This document shows, in pieces, positions 21,600 through 35,261 of a stretch of DNA of 64,000 bases. The notes beneath the pieces were generated by a model, which worked only from the letters and a program-made list of their open reading frames with translations, was not told the origin of the DNA and did not search any database. Made by a program: the position numbers and the translations under genes. Each line of letters starts with the position of its first letter. The first letter of the stretch is position 1. The DNA is from Alisma plantago-aquatica (Eukaryota > Streptophyta > Magnoliopsida > Alismatales > Alismataceae): contig OY856409.1 of assembly GCA_963693085.1 (NCBI GenBank), forward strand, positions 1,535,557,072 to 1,535,621,071, written 5' to 3'.

Positions 21600-23866
21600 A
21601 ATGTGTAGTGTGCTCTACCATTCAGTCCTCCATACTGTGCTTTCAGCAGATACCTTTCAGTTTGAATCTACCTGAGTTATCCAACTGTGACCCCTGTAGG
21701 AACTAGGTGAACAAAAGTATTGAACTTGAACCTTGGGTACAAGAGTATAGGTTGGTAACAACACAATAAAGACATGGTAGTAAAGAAAAACAATGCATTA
21801 AGGCCATGCATACAAAATTTTATATCATGATTGATAACAGAGAACAACCCAATTCTCCTATTGCGGCCTACACAACATCAATCACTTAGCTGAAGTCTCC
21901 AAGGATGTACTGCTAACATCCTGTCCTAAGACTTGACACCATTAAGAGACTACTCTCTTACTAACTTGCAGTCATGACACTAACAAGTTTCTATGGAATA
22001 GACACACAGATGCAAGAAGCATCAAATAAGAATACATAGTGTCATCCGATTTACCCGACAACTTGTTATTACCACATTGAACCCAATTTGTGGGATCTCC
22101 ACTCTTTTGGGTTGGGTTGCTACTGCCTGTAAATCTATAGGGGTTTCAGTCCCATCCCCAACCTGGATTTTTCCACTAAAGCCAAGGTAAGACCTTTAGT
22201 GAAAGGATCAACTATATTATCTTTGGTACCGACGTAGTCCACAGCCACGACCCCATTAGACACTAATTCCCTTACAGATTTCAATCTGACTTGTATGTGT
22301 CTACGCTGTTTTTGATTGTACTTGGAACTCTTTATCTTAGCAATAGTTGTAGTTCTATCACAGTGAACTGAAATTGCAGGAAGCGGCTTCATTACCATAG
22401 GTAAACTAGACATAAGTCCATGTAGCCATTCAACTTCCAATCTAGTTTTATCTAAAGCACACAATTCTGCTTCAAAAGTGGACCGAGACAATATGGTATG
22501 TTTCTTAGACCTCCAGGAAACAGCTCCTCCTCCCAACAGGAATACATATCCTGAGACACCATTACTCCCAGAATTCACAGCAATCCAGCTTGCATCACTA
22601 TATCCTTCGACTACGGAAGGATGTTTACCATAATGCAGCCCAAGGGAACGTGTTCCCTTGATATACATCAGAACTCTGTCAAGAGCTTCCCAATGGGTCT
22701 TGTCGGGATAACTGGTGTATCTACTTAACTTGTTCACGGCAAACGCAATGTCTGGATGTGTACAGTTCATAAGATACATCAAACTTCCGATAATCTGAGA
22801 GTATCGTAATTGAGACACTGGAACCCCAGTCTCATTCTTGAACAAGGGCTTGGATGAATCATATGGAGTCTTAACAGGTTTACGTGATGTGTACTCAAAC
22901 CTCTCCAGTATCTTCTCAACATAGTGAGACTGAGAGTGAGTTATAGCATCAGTAGACCTTATGATTTTAAGCCCTAAAATCACATCAGCGACACCCATAT
23001 CCTTCATCTCAAACTTGCTATACAAGAATGACTTTGTCTCATTTACTACTTTCATATCAGAACCAAAAAGCAGGACATCGTCGACGTATAAGCATAACAA
23101 AATGAATCCATTATTAACAATCTTGCAGTAGAGACACTTATCAAATTCATTAGAAATAAAGACAAACAATGATATCATAGAATCAAACTTCTCATGCCAT
23201 TGCTTAGGGGCTTGTTTCAAGCCATATAATGACTTAACAAGTTTACACACTTTGGACTCATTCCCACGACTCAAAAATCCCTCAGGTTGTTCTATATATA
23301 TCTCTTCTTGAAGATCACCATGTAAGAACACGGTCTTCACATCCATCTGATGGATATAGAGATTATAAATGGAAGCCAATTCTAAAAGCACTCGGATTGT
23401 GGTCATACGGGAAACATGTGAATAGGCATCAAAATAATCTATTCCTTCCCTTTGTGTGTAACCCTTAGCAACTAACCTCACCTTATACTTATTGATTGTC
23501 CCGTCTACATTAAGTTTCTTCTAAAAAATCCATTTGCAACCAAGTGCAGAACAACCAGGAGGCAAATCCACCAATTCCCAAGTTCCATTCGAGAGAATTG
23601 ATTGGATTTCATCATTAATGGCTTCTTTCCAAAACTTAGCTTCTGGAGATTCCATAGCTTGTTTGAAAGTAACAGGATCATCCTCAACATTGTAAGTGAG
23701 AAACTCACTTCCAAAGTCCTTTGATGTCCTAGGCCGTTTACTTCTCCTTGGTTCAACTATTTCTTCAGCCCCCCACATTTGTCATCCTTTCCACTTGCTC
23801 GGGAATGGAATCTGTGGTAAATGAATATTCTTGAGAAACTTCATTGGGCACACCAGTTTTCATAGG

Positions 23867-23871
23867 AAACA
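23867..23871. repeat. Target-site duplication AAACA (left of inserted solo LTR)
   Basis: AAACA here against AAATA at 26017-26021, one transition apart. Both fit the interrupted Copia coding sequence, which continues across the insert when one copy is removed. Confidence 0.7.
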
Positions 23872-25094
23872 TGATGGAGCTTCCACTTACGTGGAATTGC
23901 GTGCACCACTAAAAATCCTAAAGATGGTAAGTCTTTAGGTTTAACCTTGCTTATACTAGATTGAGAACTCCACCCACGTATGCTAAGATACGTGGAAGTC
24001 TTATCGTAGTATAGTTAAGGGTCGAATCCACAGGACAACGGTCTTGTTGTGAACAACAAGATGAAAAACGTCAGAATTTCACTTAATCACTTAATAGTTG
24101 GTATTTAGATCAAAAGGTTGGTTTGGTTGTTTTTAGACTAAGAGCAAGTAAAATAAAAGCAAGCAAGTAAACTTAAGGAAGTCAAACAATGATAAGGAGT
24201 CACTAGGGTGTGATCGGTTTTCACCGCCACTACACATGAATCAAGACATGCAAAATAAAACATAACCTGCAACAAGAGTTTAGTCAGTTAGTATCTTTGT
24301 AGACTTAGTTTCCTTTCGGAGAACTAACTACGAGAAGTGCGGGAATGTTGTAAAGTCAGCCATCCCCGAATGAATGGTCAACTACTTTGCATCATTCCCT
24401 TCGCAAAGTGTGTTCCTCGACTCATCAAGCTTGTACTTTCATACGTCAATTGATTCCATTTCATAGTATGAAAGTACAACGATGGGAGTGAGTTTACTCC
24501 ACTTCATGAAAGACACTCCTGGATACCGAAACAGATACATGGTGGATACATGCACCAAGAACCAACATTCAAACAAGTTTCGAATCTAGTAGTACAAACA
24601 TAGACAATTCATACTAAAAGATAAAAGATAACACAAGTTGGTGATCAAGCAACAGGCATTCATTAAACGTTTGATGTTGAACTGAAAAGATAATATCTCT
24701 ATATTTTAAACTATGGATTACATTACATGAGATGAAAACATGGGTAGCGGGGCTACTCCCCGCACCCTAGTGAGAGAGACTACTCGCTCATCGCTAGGAC
24801 AAAGAAGGAGGCAAGAAGAAAGAGAGAGAGCGTCATCCCCACGAAGGAGAGAGGAAAGTCAACCCCTTGGAGAGAGAGAGAGAGACGATCTTCTAGCTTC
24901 ACAGGTTGCTTGATGATGAGGTCCCCTCTTCCCACCTTCTTTGGTGGAGCGAGAGAAAACAACTTCAAGATGGAGTGTGGATCTTAGACCGGCAGCCCCT
25001 GGGCGGAGGATGGAAGTTGGATTTGCTCTGGAGTGATAGAGGCAGCCTCTGGACATCTGAAAACTCGATGTCTTTTGGAGGACCCTTGGGGTCT

Positions 25095-25102
25095 TATTTA
25101 TA
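25095..25102 (-). promoter_or_regulatory. TATA-like box of the inserted solo LTR
   Basis: TATTTATA on plus, TATAAATA on minus. It lies about 50 bp from the first minisatellite unit. Confidence 0.6.
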
Positions 25103-25149
25103 GGCCTTAAGTGGAGTCCAAACGGTTTTGAAAACCGTTTGGGCCCCAA

Positions 25150-25845
25150 GACCGTTTGGACCTCAAGACCATTTGGACCTCAAGACCGTTTGGACGTCGA
25201 GACCGTTTGGACCTCGAGACCGGTTGGACCTTGAGACCGATTGGCTTCATGCGGTCTTGAGACCGTGTGGCTTCATGCGATCTTGAGACCGTGTGACTCC
25301 ATGCGGTCTCGATACTGATCGGCTTCATGCGGTCTTGAGACTGTGTGACTCCATGCGGTCTCGGGACCGATTGGCTTCATGCAGTCTTGAGACCGTGTGA
25401 CTCCATGCGGTCTCGGGACCGATTGGCTTCATGCGGTCTTGGGACCGTGGGACTCCATGCGGTCTCGGGACCAATTGGCTTCATGCGGTCTTGAGACCGT
25501 ATGACTCCATGCGGTCTCAGGACCGATTGGCTTCATGCGGTCTTGGGACCGTGTGACTCCATGAGGTCTCGGGACCGATTGGCTTCATGCGGTCTCGGGA
25601 CCGATTAGCTTCATGCAGTCTTGGGACCGTGTGACTCCATGCGGTCTTGGGACCGTGTGACTCCATGCGGTCTTGAGACCGATTGGCTTCATGCGGTCTT
25701 GGGACCGTGTGAGTCCATGTGGTCTTGAGACCGATTGTCTTCATGCGGTCTTGGGACCGTGTGAGTCCATGCGGTCTTGAGACCGATTGGCTTCATGCGG
25801 TCTTGGGACCGTGTGAATCCATGCGTTCTTGGGACCGGTTGAGTC
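25150..25845. repeat. Two-stage minisatellite: five 17 bp units then 23 26 bp units
   Basis: From 25150 to 25235 the unit is 17 bp (GACCGTTTGGACCTCAA). From 25235 to 25833 it is 26 bp, and the distance divides exactly by 26 (23 units), so there are no indels. Within the 26 bp part two variants tend to alternate: one with GATTGGCTTCATGCGGTC, one with GTGTGACTCCATGCGGTC, giving a 52 bp higher-order period that breaks down near 25560-25680. The GACCG and CGGTC cores pair with each other. Confidence 0.93.
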
Positions 25846-26016
25846 TTTTATGATTTTTTTTGTGTCTTTTTCTACACGTAAAAAGGGGAAAAGTTAGTCT
25901 AACAGTATATTTACAATAAGAGAGAATATTTAGGGATTATGTCTAATTTTAGTTGAGAAAGAGTGTGGAAAACTGAGGAAAAGATTAAGATAACATCCTA
26001 AAATTGGAGGTTATCA

Positions 26017-26021
26017 AAATA
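26017..26021. repeat. Target-site duplication AAATA (right of inserted solo LTR)
   Basis: Partner of 23867-23871, with one difference. Confidence 0.7.
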
Positions 26022-28270
26022 CATCCTCAAAGAATATTACATCACGTAATTCCACAATTGTATTGACCTCAATGCCAGAGATATCTGATTTTACAATCAG
26101 GAATCTGTAAGCATAGCTTGTCTCTACATAACCCAAGAATATGGCATCAACCGTTTTCGGTCCTAATTTCTTCCTTTTGTGTTCAGGGATAAGTACCTTT
26201 GCAAGGCACCCCCACACTCGAAGATATTTAAGACTCGGTTTCCTTCCTATCCACAACTCAAACGGACTACTCTCTGAATGTTTATGGGGAACTCTATTCA
26301 GAATATGGCAAGCCGTATTCAAAGCTTCCCCCCCACATAAAGTTGGGTAATCCAGATGTTTGGAGTAAGGTATTTACCATATCTATTAAGGTTCAGTTTT
26401 TACGTTCAGCTATACCATTTGATTGTGGTGAATAAGGAGCAGTGACCTCATGAACTATACCATGTAATTGGAAAAATTCCAAAAACAAGTTCGAGGTATA
26501 CTATCCTCCCCTATCAGACCTTAATCGCTTAAGTACTTTACCTGTTTGAGTTTCAGCTTCTTTCTTATAAATTTGAAATTTATCCAATGCCTCATGTTTA
26601 CTTCTAAGTAAAAAGACATAACAGTATCTACTCGCATCATCAATAAAAGTTATAAAATAACGCTTTTGATCTCTCGTAGCAACACCATTAAATTCACAGA
26701 TATCTGTATGAACTAAATCCAAAATTTCTGAATTCCTATTCACAGAATGAAAAGGCTTCCTAGGCAATTTAGCTTGTACACAGATTTCACATTTATTGTT
26801 GCTAATTTCAGATTTTGGGATCAAATCTAGATTCATCATACGCTTCATTGAGGCAACATTAACATGTCCCAAACGTGAATGCCATACATCGAATGAAACA
26901 AGATTCATGCAAACAGAACTATAATCATTCAAATTTAAAATGGAATTTGAAACAGGTTCAACATGAATCTTAAACAAGTTCTCCACATCACATAAGTACC
27001 CCTTGCCAAAAAACAAAGAATCACGAAGGCGTGTAATAATAGCCTTATTACATTTATAGTCTACTCTATAACCTTCTCTAACTAATATGACGCCACTAAG
27101 GATATTGCGTCGAATGGTTGGAACATGTTTGACCATGTTAAGAGTCAAAACCTTCCTCGAAGGGAACTTCAAGTCCACCCGTCCTTCGCCTTTGACTTCT
27201 GTAGAGATGGAATCGCTCAAAGTCACAGACCGACCTCGAGAGGCCTGATATGACACAAATATGGATTTATCAGCACACACATGTGCATTAGCCCCAGTGT
27301 CAATTATCCAATAAAGTGGTTCAAAAATAGAAATAATTTTAGGTTTAATAGACACGTACCCATCATTGAGGTTCAAGGATGTAGTCACCATATTGACCAC
27401 AGCCTCCTCAGTTGCGGATGCGGTAGCTTTCTTTGCCTTCTTAGTAGGACAATCTGTGTTCCAGTGGCCAACCTGTCCACAAGTCCAACAAGGTTTGTTC
27501 TTCGGTTTCTTTTGGATCTTTGCCTTGGGTTTATGTGCATTCTTAGATTTCTTGTTTTTGGTGTTTTTCATAGAAGTAAGATTAACAGTTGGATTTGCAT
27601 CAGTAGGCACCTTGACCCCTTTCTCCTTTAAGTGTTCTTCTTGTATATTAATATCCATCATTAATTCATCCGTGGTGTGTGTCCCTTTGCGATGCTTCAG
27701 AGACATACCAAACGACTCCCATGACTTGGGGAATTTTTCTATGATAGACATAACAACAAATTTCTCAGGCAACACCATCTTGGCATCTGAGAGTTCATGA
27801 ACTAGGAGTTGTAGATCATGTGTTTGATCAGAAACTGACTTACCCTCAACCATCTGAAACATAAGAAATTTAGACACACAGTATTTTTCAACACCTTGAT
27901 TTTCAGTGCTAAAATTCTTAATTAACAATTCCCATAAAACCTTGGACGTAGTGACTGGCGGCTTTGAGTAAGAATCATACAATTTATTATTTAAACCAAA
28001 CAGAATCAAACCGCGACACGTTTTTGTCACCCTTCTTCCAATTAGCAATTATATTTGCATTATCAGGAATTGTTTCATCAGATACAGGTTCAGTTTCAAC
28101 TCAATACTGATCATAACCCGCAATATTCAACCACATTTCCATCCGACTCTGCCAACGGGCAAAGTTGGTACCAGTAAATTTTTCAGGCATATTGGTTGTA
28201 TCAATTTTACATCCCGAACCACCCTGACCGGCCATTGTTAATTAACGACAGAAAATGATTTATTTAAGAC

Positions 28271-29327
28271 TGTTGTTACTATTAGTTATTGTCGTTCATG
28301 CAACAGCGACAGGTGCAATGTGATTAACAGTCCAGGCAGATCCAAATAAGAATGAAAGAACAAACAAAGCAGGAGAACAAAAAACAAGAGTTAGATTCGC
28401 AAACCAGATCCTTCATTGAGAAACGAACGTGTTACTTAAAGAAATCAGTGCCCGACAATCCTCGCGGATAGGCACCGTTCTCCCAGTCACGATCTGCCAC
28501 GAACCTAGAACTTGCGCGTCTCGCTCGCGCTCGTTGCACTACTACCAGTGCAGCACAACAACCGCAGGAACCACCGCCTGACAGCTGCGTCTTGACGACA
28601 GGAAGGAGGAGGCACGCTTCACACAGGAGGACAACTCCACAAAGCGACTCTGGGGACATCAACTATTGCACTCGGGATTAGGGCTCTCAAAACACACGGC
28701 GGTAGAAGATTGTTTTCAGTGTGTTTAACCCTAATGACCGGATGCGTATATATAGCCACGCACGTCCCTAATCCTATTCCCAGTAAGACGCAAACACTCG
28801 GTTGCTCTTGTACACAAAACAGAATAATCCGCAAAGAGAAATACTTTCTAATTAGGATTAAACAATCCGACTAAGAAAGAAACAATTAATTACACGAGTA
28901 ATTAATCACATAGTTGTATCCTAGTACAAAAAGAAAACGGAAGACATTCTCTACAATCCACAATCCACAAGCCCGAGCCCGAGCCCAGCCCGGCCCGGCC
29001 AGGCGAGGCGTGGCGTGGCGCGCGTGTACGTATGTTTTGATGTGGCAATCCCACCTACCAAGGAGGTGAGCATACCTCCCTCCTAGGACTCCTTTGGACA
29101 CTAGTTCCCCATGTGATCCTACATATGAGGACCACAAAAGTTCTAGGTGTGAGCAATATGGGATAAAACTTCTTTGCCATTTGCATTAGAAACAACACTA
29201 CATTCTCACATGTACTTGCTGCACTACATTGGGCTTAACCCATGCTAAATAAGTGATTACTACATTAAATACACTACAGTAACCAGCTGCTACAGTAACA
29301 GAGGCTACAGTAATCACGTATCTAACA
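28271..29327 (-). repeat. 5' LTR of the Copia element
   Basis: 1057 bp, highly similar to 20494-21583. A TATATATA box lies at 28747-28754. The length difference is mainly in the GGCGA-type repeat near 28990. Confidence 0.92.
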
Positions 29328-29332
29328 TATAC
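29328..29332. repeat. Copia target-site duplication TATAC (right)
   Basis: Matches 20489-20493. Confidence 0.88.
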
Positions 29333-32300
29333 TACATGTTGGTTCTGGTCTCAATTTATGATACAAGATATTATAAGCCCTAAAAGGACAAAATTAAGGA
29401 TCTCTGCCATTATCCAACTATTGAACCATGCTAGATCTTATGCAAGTGGCTGTCACATTAGTTTCGTTAGAATCTTGAAAAGCCAAGTAGAACAAGTCAC
29501 TAATATCATGTGTTGCAAGAGGGGGGGACGTAGGATTCCACACATAATGTTAAGTTGTTGTTCTAAGGATTTGTTCCAGTAGGCAGTTTGAAAATGATAA
29601 GAAACTCAAATAAAACTTGTGTTTACACATACTTCACTTCAAGTCTCAATATATGTTGAATTGGTTTTATAAATTTGAACCCAATGTGACGGTTTTAGTT
29701 TATTATTTTGCAATATTTTATATGCCATGAAGTTGGTTCATATAGTAGAGAATGATATGAGACGCTCAATACAATGTTGAAAATTCATTCTTAATTACCT
29801 TGATGAACACATACTAATAGACTAACATATTTAACATATAAATCATAATTCTATATGATTCTTTCTTTGTAAGATTGAATAAATCATAAAGCTTTTATTA
29901 CATAATACAACTCTTGAGAAGAACATCACAATTTCAATGAACTTTCAAACACATATTACGTCATGTAAACAACGAACTATTGTTTGTTTTAATAATACTT
30001 ATTTATATTATCATCCAACCCGTCCAAGAATTCAAAGCCGTGCGGACACTCTAAATTTATTAACAGCATAGAAATTCCAAATTAATACAATAATAAAAGA
30101 CCTAAGATTAAAAAACTTGGCAAGATGCACAAATACATTTGTTGCATGTGATTCTTCTACCAACATGCCTAATTAACAATTTTTGTTCAATACTAATTTT
30201 ATTTGTTTGATAACTAGATACTTTTAGATGAAAGTAAATGAAAACTGTTTTGTTATATGAAATAGGTGTTTCTTAATAAAAAAACATTGTAATCAATTTC
30301 ATTAGTAGAGTGTGTCAATAATCTTTGCCATTGGAAGGTATTTTTTAAATCAGTTTCATGTGAAGTAAAGTAAAATTAAGAAATTAAATGAATAATAAAA
30401 AAATCATATAAGCTTATTAAACATTCTAAATGACTTCAAAGAAAATGTAAAATACTAAAAGAGAATTAGAAAACATTTCAGTATTCTTCTAAGAAATGTA
30501 CTTTTATAATATAAGTGTGTACTTGTATATTTATTCTAACAATCAAACTATCGTTGCACATAAAAATAAGGACAAAGAGGGAATACAAAGCTAAAATTGG
30601 GGGATGATATTTATGTAAATGATGATTATGAAAATCATGTAGTTACTTCTTATCATTGTACTATATAACTTATAAGTACATCTATATACTATCTTATGCT
30701 TCCCACATCATTATATTTCACCATATGCCGACAAGTAAGCGACAACAACTTGATCCTACTCTCATGAAATAAAAGAAATCAAGTGAAAGCAATTGTTTGG
30801 GAGGATTTTGTTTAGGTTTCCTCATAGCTATTTGTTTGTGGTAATTGAACATAAAATTAAGGATATATTTTCTTTCAAACCTTGTGATGTAAACAATTTT
30901 AAAAGATAACAATAGAAATGTTGAACATGAAATTGTAAAGCAAAGATCGGAAGAGAAAGATGTCTTATAATTTATGAGTCTAAATGCAAAATGACATCAA
31001 ATTACTTCAAATAAATTTCATAGGTACAAGAATAATTTTGTCAAGAAAACAAAAAATTTGGAACTATTTAGCATATAAATTTTGTATTCTTCTGGGGCTA
31101 TGTATATTGGAACTAATTAGCATGTAAAGTTATATCCTTTGGATATTGAATTCAATCTTGGCACAAAATACATATCCTAAAGAAAAAAAACACACCATTA
31201 AATACATGCAAGAGTTTCTCATATTTGATAACACTCAACTAGAGTAACAGATCATAACTAAGTCTCCAACAATACATGACAAGTAAACTATTTCGAATGA
31301 ATGACATATGATATAAGATCTATAAACATGGAATACTATGATTACATAAAACTTGTACTACCTATTTATTAGTAAATAAAATTCTTGATTGTTTTTGTTA
31401 CAATTATTGAGTCCTGTAAATTATAGAGAAATGTGACATGCAACTTAGATATGGATTAACATTGAATTCATGGTGTGAAAAATGACTAAAGTATTCTTCA
31501 ATTTAGAATGTATTAGTATCATACGATTGGTAAGAAATATAAGATTATCTAGATCATATCCCATTATAGAATTTTAAACTATTTGAATGATTTTCGATTC
31601 ATGGATCAAGTTCTCGCATAGATGTACTTACCTTGTTGAAGGTTGTTTCATGGATCAAGTTCTCACATAGATGTACTTACCTTGTTGAAGGTTGTAGTGG
31701 AACAATGACAATGACATTATGAGAGCGATAAATATACTAACGTGAGTATTGTATAAAATTCATTGAGAACAAATAGATGGAAATCCTAAAACTTTATAAA
31801 TTTTTGAAAGTGATTTAGTTTGATATTAGTTGAAATTTAAATTTATTGTTAACTTTTATAAAAACTACATATAGTGGATTTATTTTGTTTAGTTACTCAT
31901 ATAACATGGCAAAGGGAAGTTACAAGTCATTATCATATGTGTTTCAATTTTCTTAACATTTGTAAATGACTTCTTAATACTCTTACACATAATAAGTATC
32001 ACATATTTTCATACGTATGCTTCTAATGAAAATGACATTTTTTAAGAAATGAGACAAGTTTTAATCGTCAGAGTTTCCCAATATTATGACAGGAAAAACA
32101 AAATCATGTTCACTGATAATTTTTTTTGTTGTAGTAGATAATATCATGTATTTCGAATACTTCTGAATGGAAACCAGCAACACATTGACATGCTCTTAAT
32201 ATGTAGGGATATAATTAAATATATTGTATAATAGTTTCAACTAAATCGATGAATGATTTCTTGATGTTGGTATGTCTCAAATAGATTATAAAAAGTTAGA

Positions 32301-33410
32301 ATACATGAAAAAACTATAAGTTGAAAAAATTTGGGATATTGATTCATATTCATGTTGGCAAACTATGAGTAAAAAGTAAAATTTTAAATTTTAAATTATT
32401 GTTAAAGATAAGGATTTAAATTTTTAAACCCATTTTCAAGACGAGAGTCGCTAAATTTGAATAACAAAGTGGAACACACCTATTCAAGTTAATACTTATG
32501 CAATATAGAGGTCTTTAATGAAACACAAAAACTAAGGGTTAAAATTTATAATTAGTAACAAACAATGCCATCCATGATTGTATAGCATAAAGAAATCAAG
32601 ATGGTGTAATTATGGATAGTTTATTTGTAGAGTAAAATTAAGAGAAATTGTAGTACATGATTAAAGATTACATAGTTGCGTGACACATAAGAGAATGAAT
32701 ACAATTTTACCTTCATCAAATACCACTATAAAATATAAAATTGAGTGATAATGTTTTCTATTTCTCAGTGATATATATTTATAAGGCATAGTTCTTGCAA
32801 ATAAGTCTCTATTATATGATCATAATTTTAAGATATCTACTTTAATTATTATATATGGGTGGCACACACATCTACTAGTACATTAATATGTCGAATTAGG
32901 CTTTTCCTCAAACTTTGAGTTTTGAGTATTAAAAATTTTCAAAAAAACAAAATTGACTTTAAATTCAGATTCTTTGGATTCCTATGAGTCTACCTTCTAG
33001 ATTTCACTACATTTGGACATTGTTTTCTCTCCAATTTTGGGTTTAGAGATATTATTAATGCATCAATTTAGGACATTTTGAATTAGGAAAGAAATTAAAT
33101 GTCACACAGATTCATCTTCTTTAGACGATACACATGTTTCTCTCCACTATCAAATCATAAGTTGATGACCAAGAAGTAATCTTTAACCTTGCGTCTAAAA
33201 TGGAAACTGGCTGTCGTCTTCGTGGATAGTAAAGTCAGGATTTCTCCCTCTGTACTCGATTATTTCTTGAAATTTCTTCTACTACAGATTCTTGGTTCAA
33301 ATCCACATCCATCCATACCCTACTCGAAGCCTATCATTGTGTGTTCTAGAAATGTCTAAAACATGTTCCCGATGTTTCTAAAACTACAACCCACACACCC
33401 CTTAAGACCT
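29333..33410. other. AT-rich intergenic sequence
   Basis: Strongly AT-rich with frequent stops in all frames. I recognise no gene, LTR end or transposon terminus apart from the small duplication at 31598-31695. Confidence 0.5.
31598..31695. repeat. 49 bp tandem duplication
   Basis: Two adjacent 49 bp copies starting TTCATGGATCAAG, differing at one base (CTCGCATAG against CTCACATAG). Confidence 0.9.
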
Positions 33411-33424
33411 TAACACACACACAA

Positions 33425-33425
<1 letters not shown>

Positions 33426-33490
<65 letters not shown>
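33426..33490. repeat. (AT)n microsatellite
   Basis: About 65 bp of nearly pure AT dinucleotides, preceded by a short (AC)n run. The long Ile/Tyr open frame across it is an artefact of the repeat. Confidence 0.95.
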
Positions 33491-33492
<2 letters not shown>

Positions 33493-34533
33493 CCCATTTA
33501 TGGGTTCTGATGCACCTCTAGAAATTAATTCTTGGAGCCAACTGCTTCTCATGTTGTCCTCTCTGCTGAGATCAAGTATCTATTCTATTTGCACTACCAG
33601 AGCACACAACTTCCTCTTTTCATCATTTATCAATTCCTCTAAGAATAAGATTTTTAAGACCCCCCTTTCCTCTATGGCTTATTGTTCTGATGGGAGCAAG
33701 TGCTGATTTCTTTTCCCCAAATTGCACCGACCTTGATCTTCTCCACGCAGTCAACAATGGAGTGGACACAAGTAGAATAGGTCATTATTATTTTCTTTGG
33801 TTTGCCCTTAGTTCATTTTTTGTGCTTTTTCCACCCATGGACATAACTGTCTCAATACCTTTCTTATTGATCTTTCTCACAAAAAATGTTTGGATGTTTT
33901 TATGAATATACTACCCATCACACTAAAGTCTGAATCTCTCATTTACTGGTAATTTGGATGTTTCTAAATTTAATTTCAATAGTAATTCAGTAAATAACAT
34001 AGATGTTATAAAATGCATAAGATTTTATCGTGGGATTTTTCTCTATCATTTGGTATGATTTTCATCGCCTGATTCAAAGGTTCTGAAGAGGTGATTTTTA
34101 GATTTTTGATCTCTCTTATTATTGAGAGAAGCATTATAAGTAAAAAAGTTAAGATTTGGAGTCAAGATTATAATCAGTAACCCTGAACACAATGTTAGGT
34201 TAATAATAAGAGTTTTATCAAGGAATATGGATTTCTAGAGTTTCATCTAGTGTAACATAAATTGAATCGTAATTGATGCACACCCAATTATTCTAGAGTT
34301 TCTAGAGTTTCATCTAGAGTTTCATCATGTGGTCCTTTCTCTGATAACATCCAAATTTAGGCATTTATGCCAGACACTTATTTGTGGTTTTGAGTCATTA
34401 TATCCTTCATATGTCTAAAATAACTCTAGATCCTTATCTTTTGATAATTTATATTTTTTTCTAAACTAGCCATTTTTGGGACTTGCAGACACCACACTTA
34501 AGAATATATCAATTCTCCAAGATTTTCCCCAAT
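33491..34533. other. Intergenic sequence before the Gypsy-like LTR
   Basis: No gene is recognised. A TTCTAGAGTTTCATC phrase recurs three times near 34235-34325. Confidence 0.4.
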
Positions 34534-35261
34534 TGTCGGCCCAGTCAGGCCAGTCGGGATGGGTTCAACATATGATTTTTACAGCAGCTAGTCTTCCATC
34601 CATAGAGACTGCTACAAGCACACTGTACCGACTGCTACAAGCACAACTGTAGAGAATATGATGATTATAATGACTGCTACGCTCAGCACGTCTGAGCCCA
34701 GCCCACCACGGTTGGGCCAAGAACTGGACCGCGATGATTGTAACGATTGCGACAATAGTAGTGACCGTGACAATAGTAGTGAACGTGATGACTGTAGAGA
34801 CCACTAAACTCGACACGGTCGGGTACAACCTAGCACAGTCGGGCTGGGAACATAAGTAGCTACCGCTACATTGGTTTTGACCATGTCATCTGTAGTGATC
34901 GCTACGACTACAACTGTAGTGACCGATATAATCTCCAAGCTATAGAGATCGCTACAAGCACAACCACAACAAGATTATAGAGATTACTACATTCGACACA
35001 GTCGGGCCCAAGATAAAAGGTCAACAATCGCTACAAGGTCAAAACCTATTTTGCTCACAACATCCATATCGACCGCTGCAATCGTCTCGACCACCACACT
35101 TGTTTTGCCCACAACATCCATCTCAACTGCTACACATGTCTCTAACGCTACACTTGGCATGACTATGATGAGCCCAACATGGTCAGACTGCAAGCAACTT
35201 CAAATATGTAGCGACCACTAAAGGTGTAGCAACCACTTATCACATATACTCCATGTTTGCA

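Larger units (their letters stand above)
23872..26016 (-). mobile_element. Solo LTR (unassigned family) inserted in Copia pol
   Basis: A 2145 bp insert with TG...CA termini (TGATGGAGC and GGTTATCA) and a near-perfect 5 bp duplication. A TATA-like TATTTATA at 25095-25102 gives a minus-strand promoter, placing U3 at 25103-26016 and R-U5 towards 23872. There is no coding sequence and no second copy in the window. U3 is dominated by a minisatellite. The family is unknown, and a non-coding element other than a solo LTR remains possible. It shares its host element's orientation. Confidence 0.7.
22135..28235 (-). pseudogene. gag-pol: Copia gag-pol polyprotein, broken and interrupted
   Basis: Gag starts MAGQGGSGCK at 28235, only 35 nt from the LTR. 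In order: UBN2-type gag; zinc knuckle CWTCGQVGHWNTDC (about 27447-27491); protease WIIDTGANAHVC (about 27277-27311); GAG-pre-integrase with WHSRLGH and CEICVQAK; integrase with LVHTDICEF and SDRGG; then, beyond the inserted LTR, RT with YVDD (about 23075-23086) and RNase H with YSDASW and TFEAELCAL. Lesions: stop at 28101-28103; frameshift at a T run 28021-28025; stop near 26501; a stop after AERKN; frameshifts at C runs 26328-26334 and 23769-23774; stop near 23522. The domain order is Copia, not Gypsy. Confidence 0.93.
20494..29327 (-). mobile_element. Full-length but inactivated Copia retrotransposon with nested solo LTR
   Basis: Two matching LTRs (20494-21583 and 28271-29327), TSD TATAC on both sides, a polypurine tract next to the 3' LTR, and a gag-pol region on the minus strand in the Copia order gag, protease, integrase, RT, RNase H. 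A 2.1 kb solo LTR (23872-26016) interrupts pol between integrase and RT. Without that insert and its duplication the element is about 6.7 kb. Pol has several stops and frameshifts, so it cannot act on its own. I find no usual primer site next to the 5' LTR. Confidence 0.93.

Noticed and set aside
25235..25845. Regular 26 bp repeats resembling a CRISPR array
   Set aside because: There are no unique spacers: the repeats are contiguous variants of one unit in a plant LTR. It is a minisatellite.
33346..33552. Ile/Tyr-repeat open frame
   Set aside because: It is the translation of the (AT)n microsatellite.
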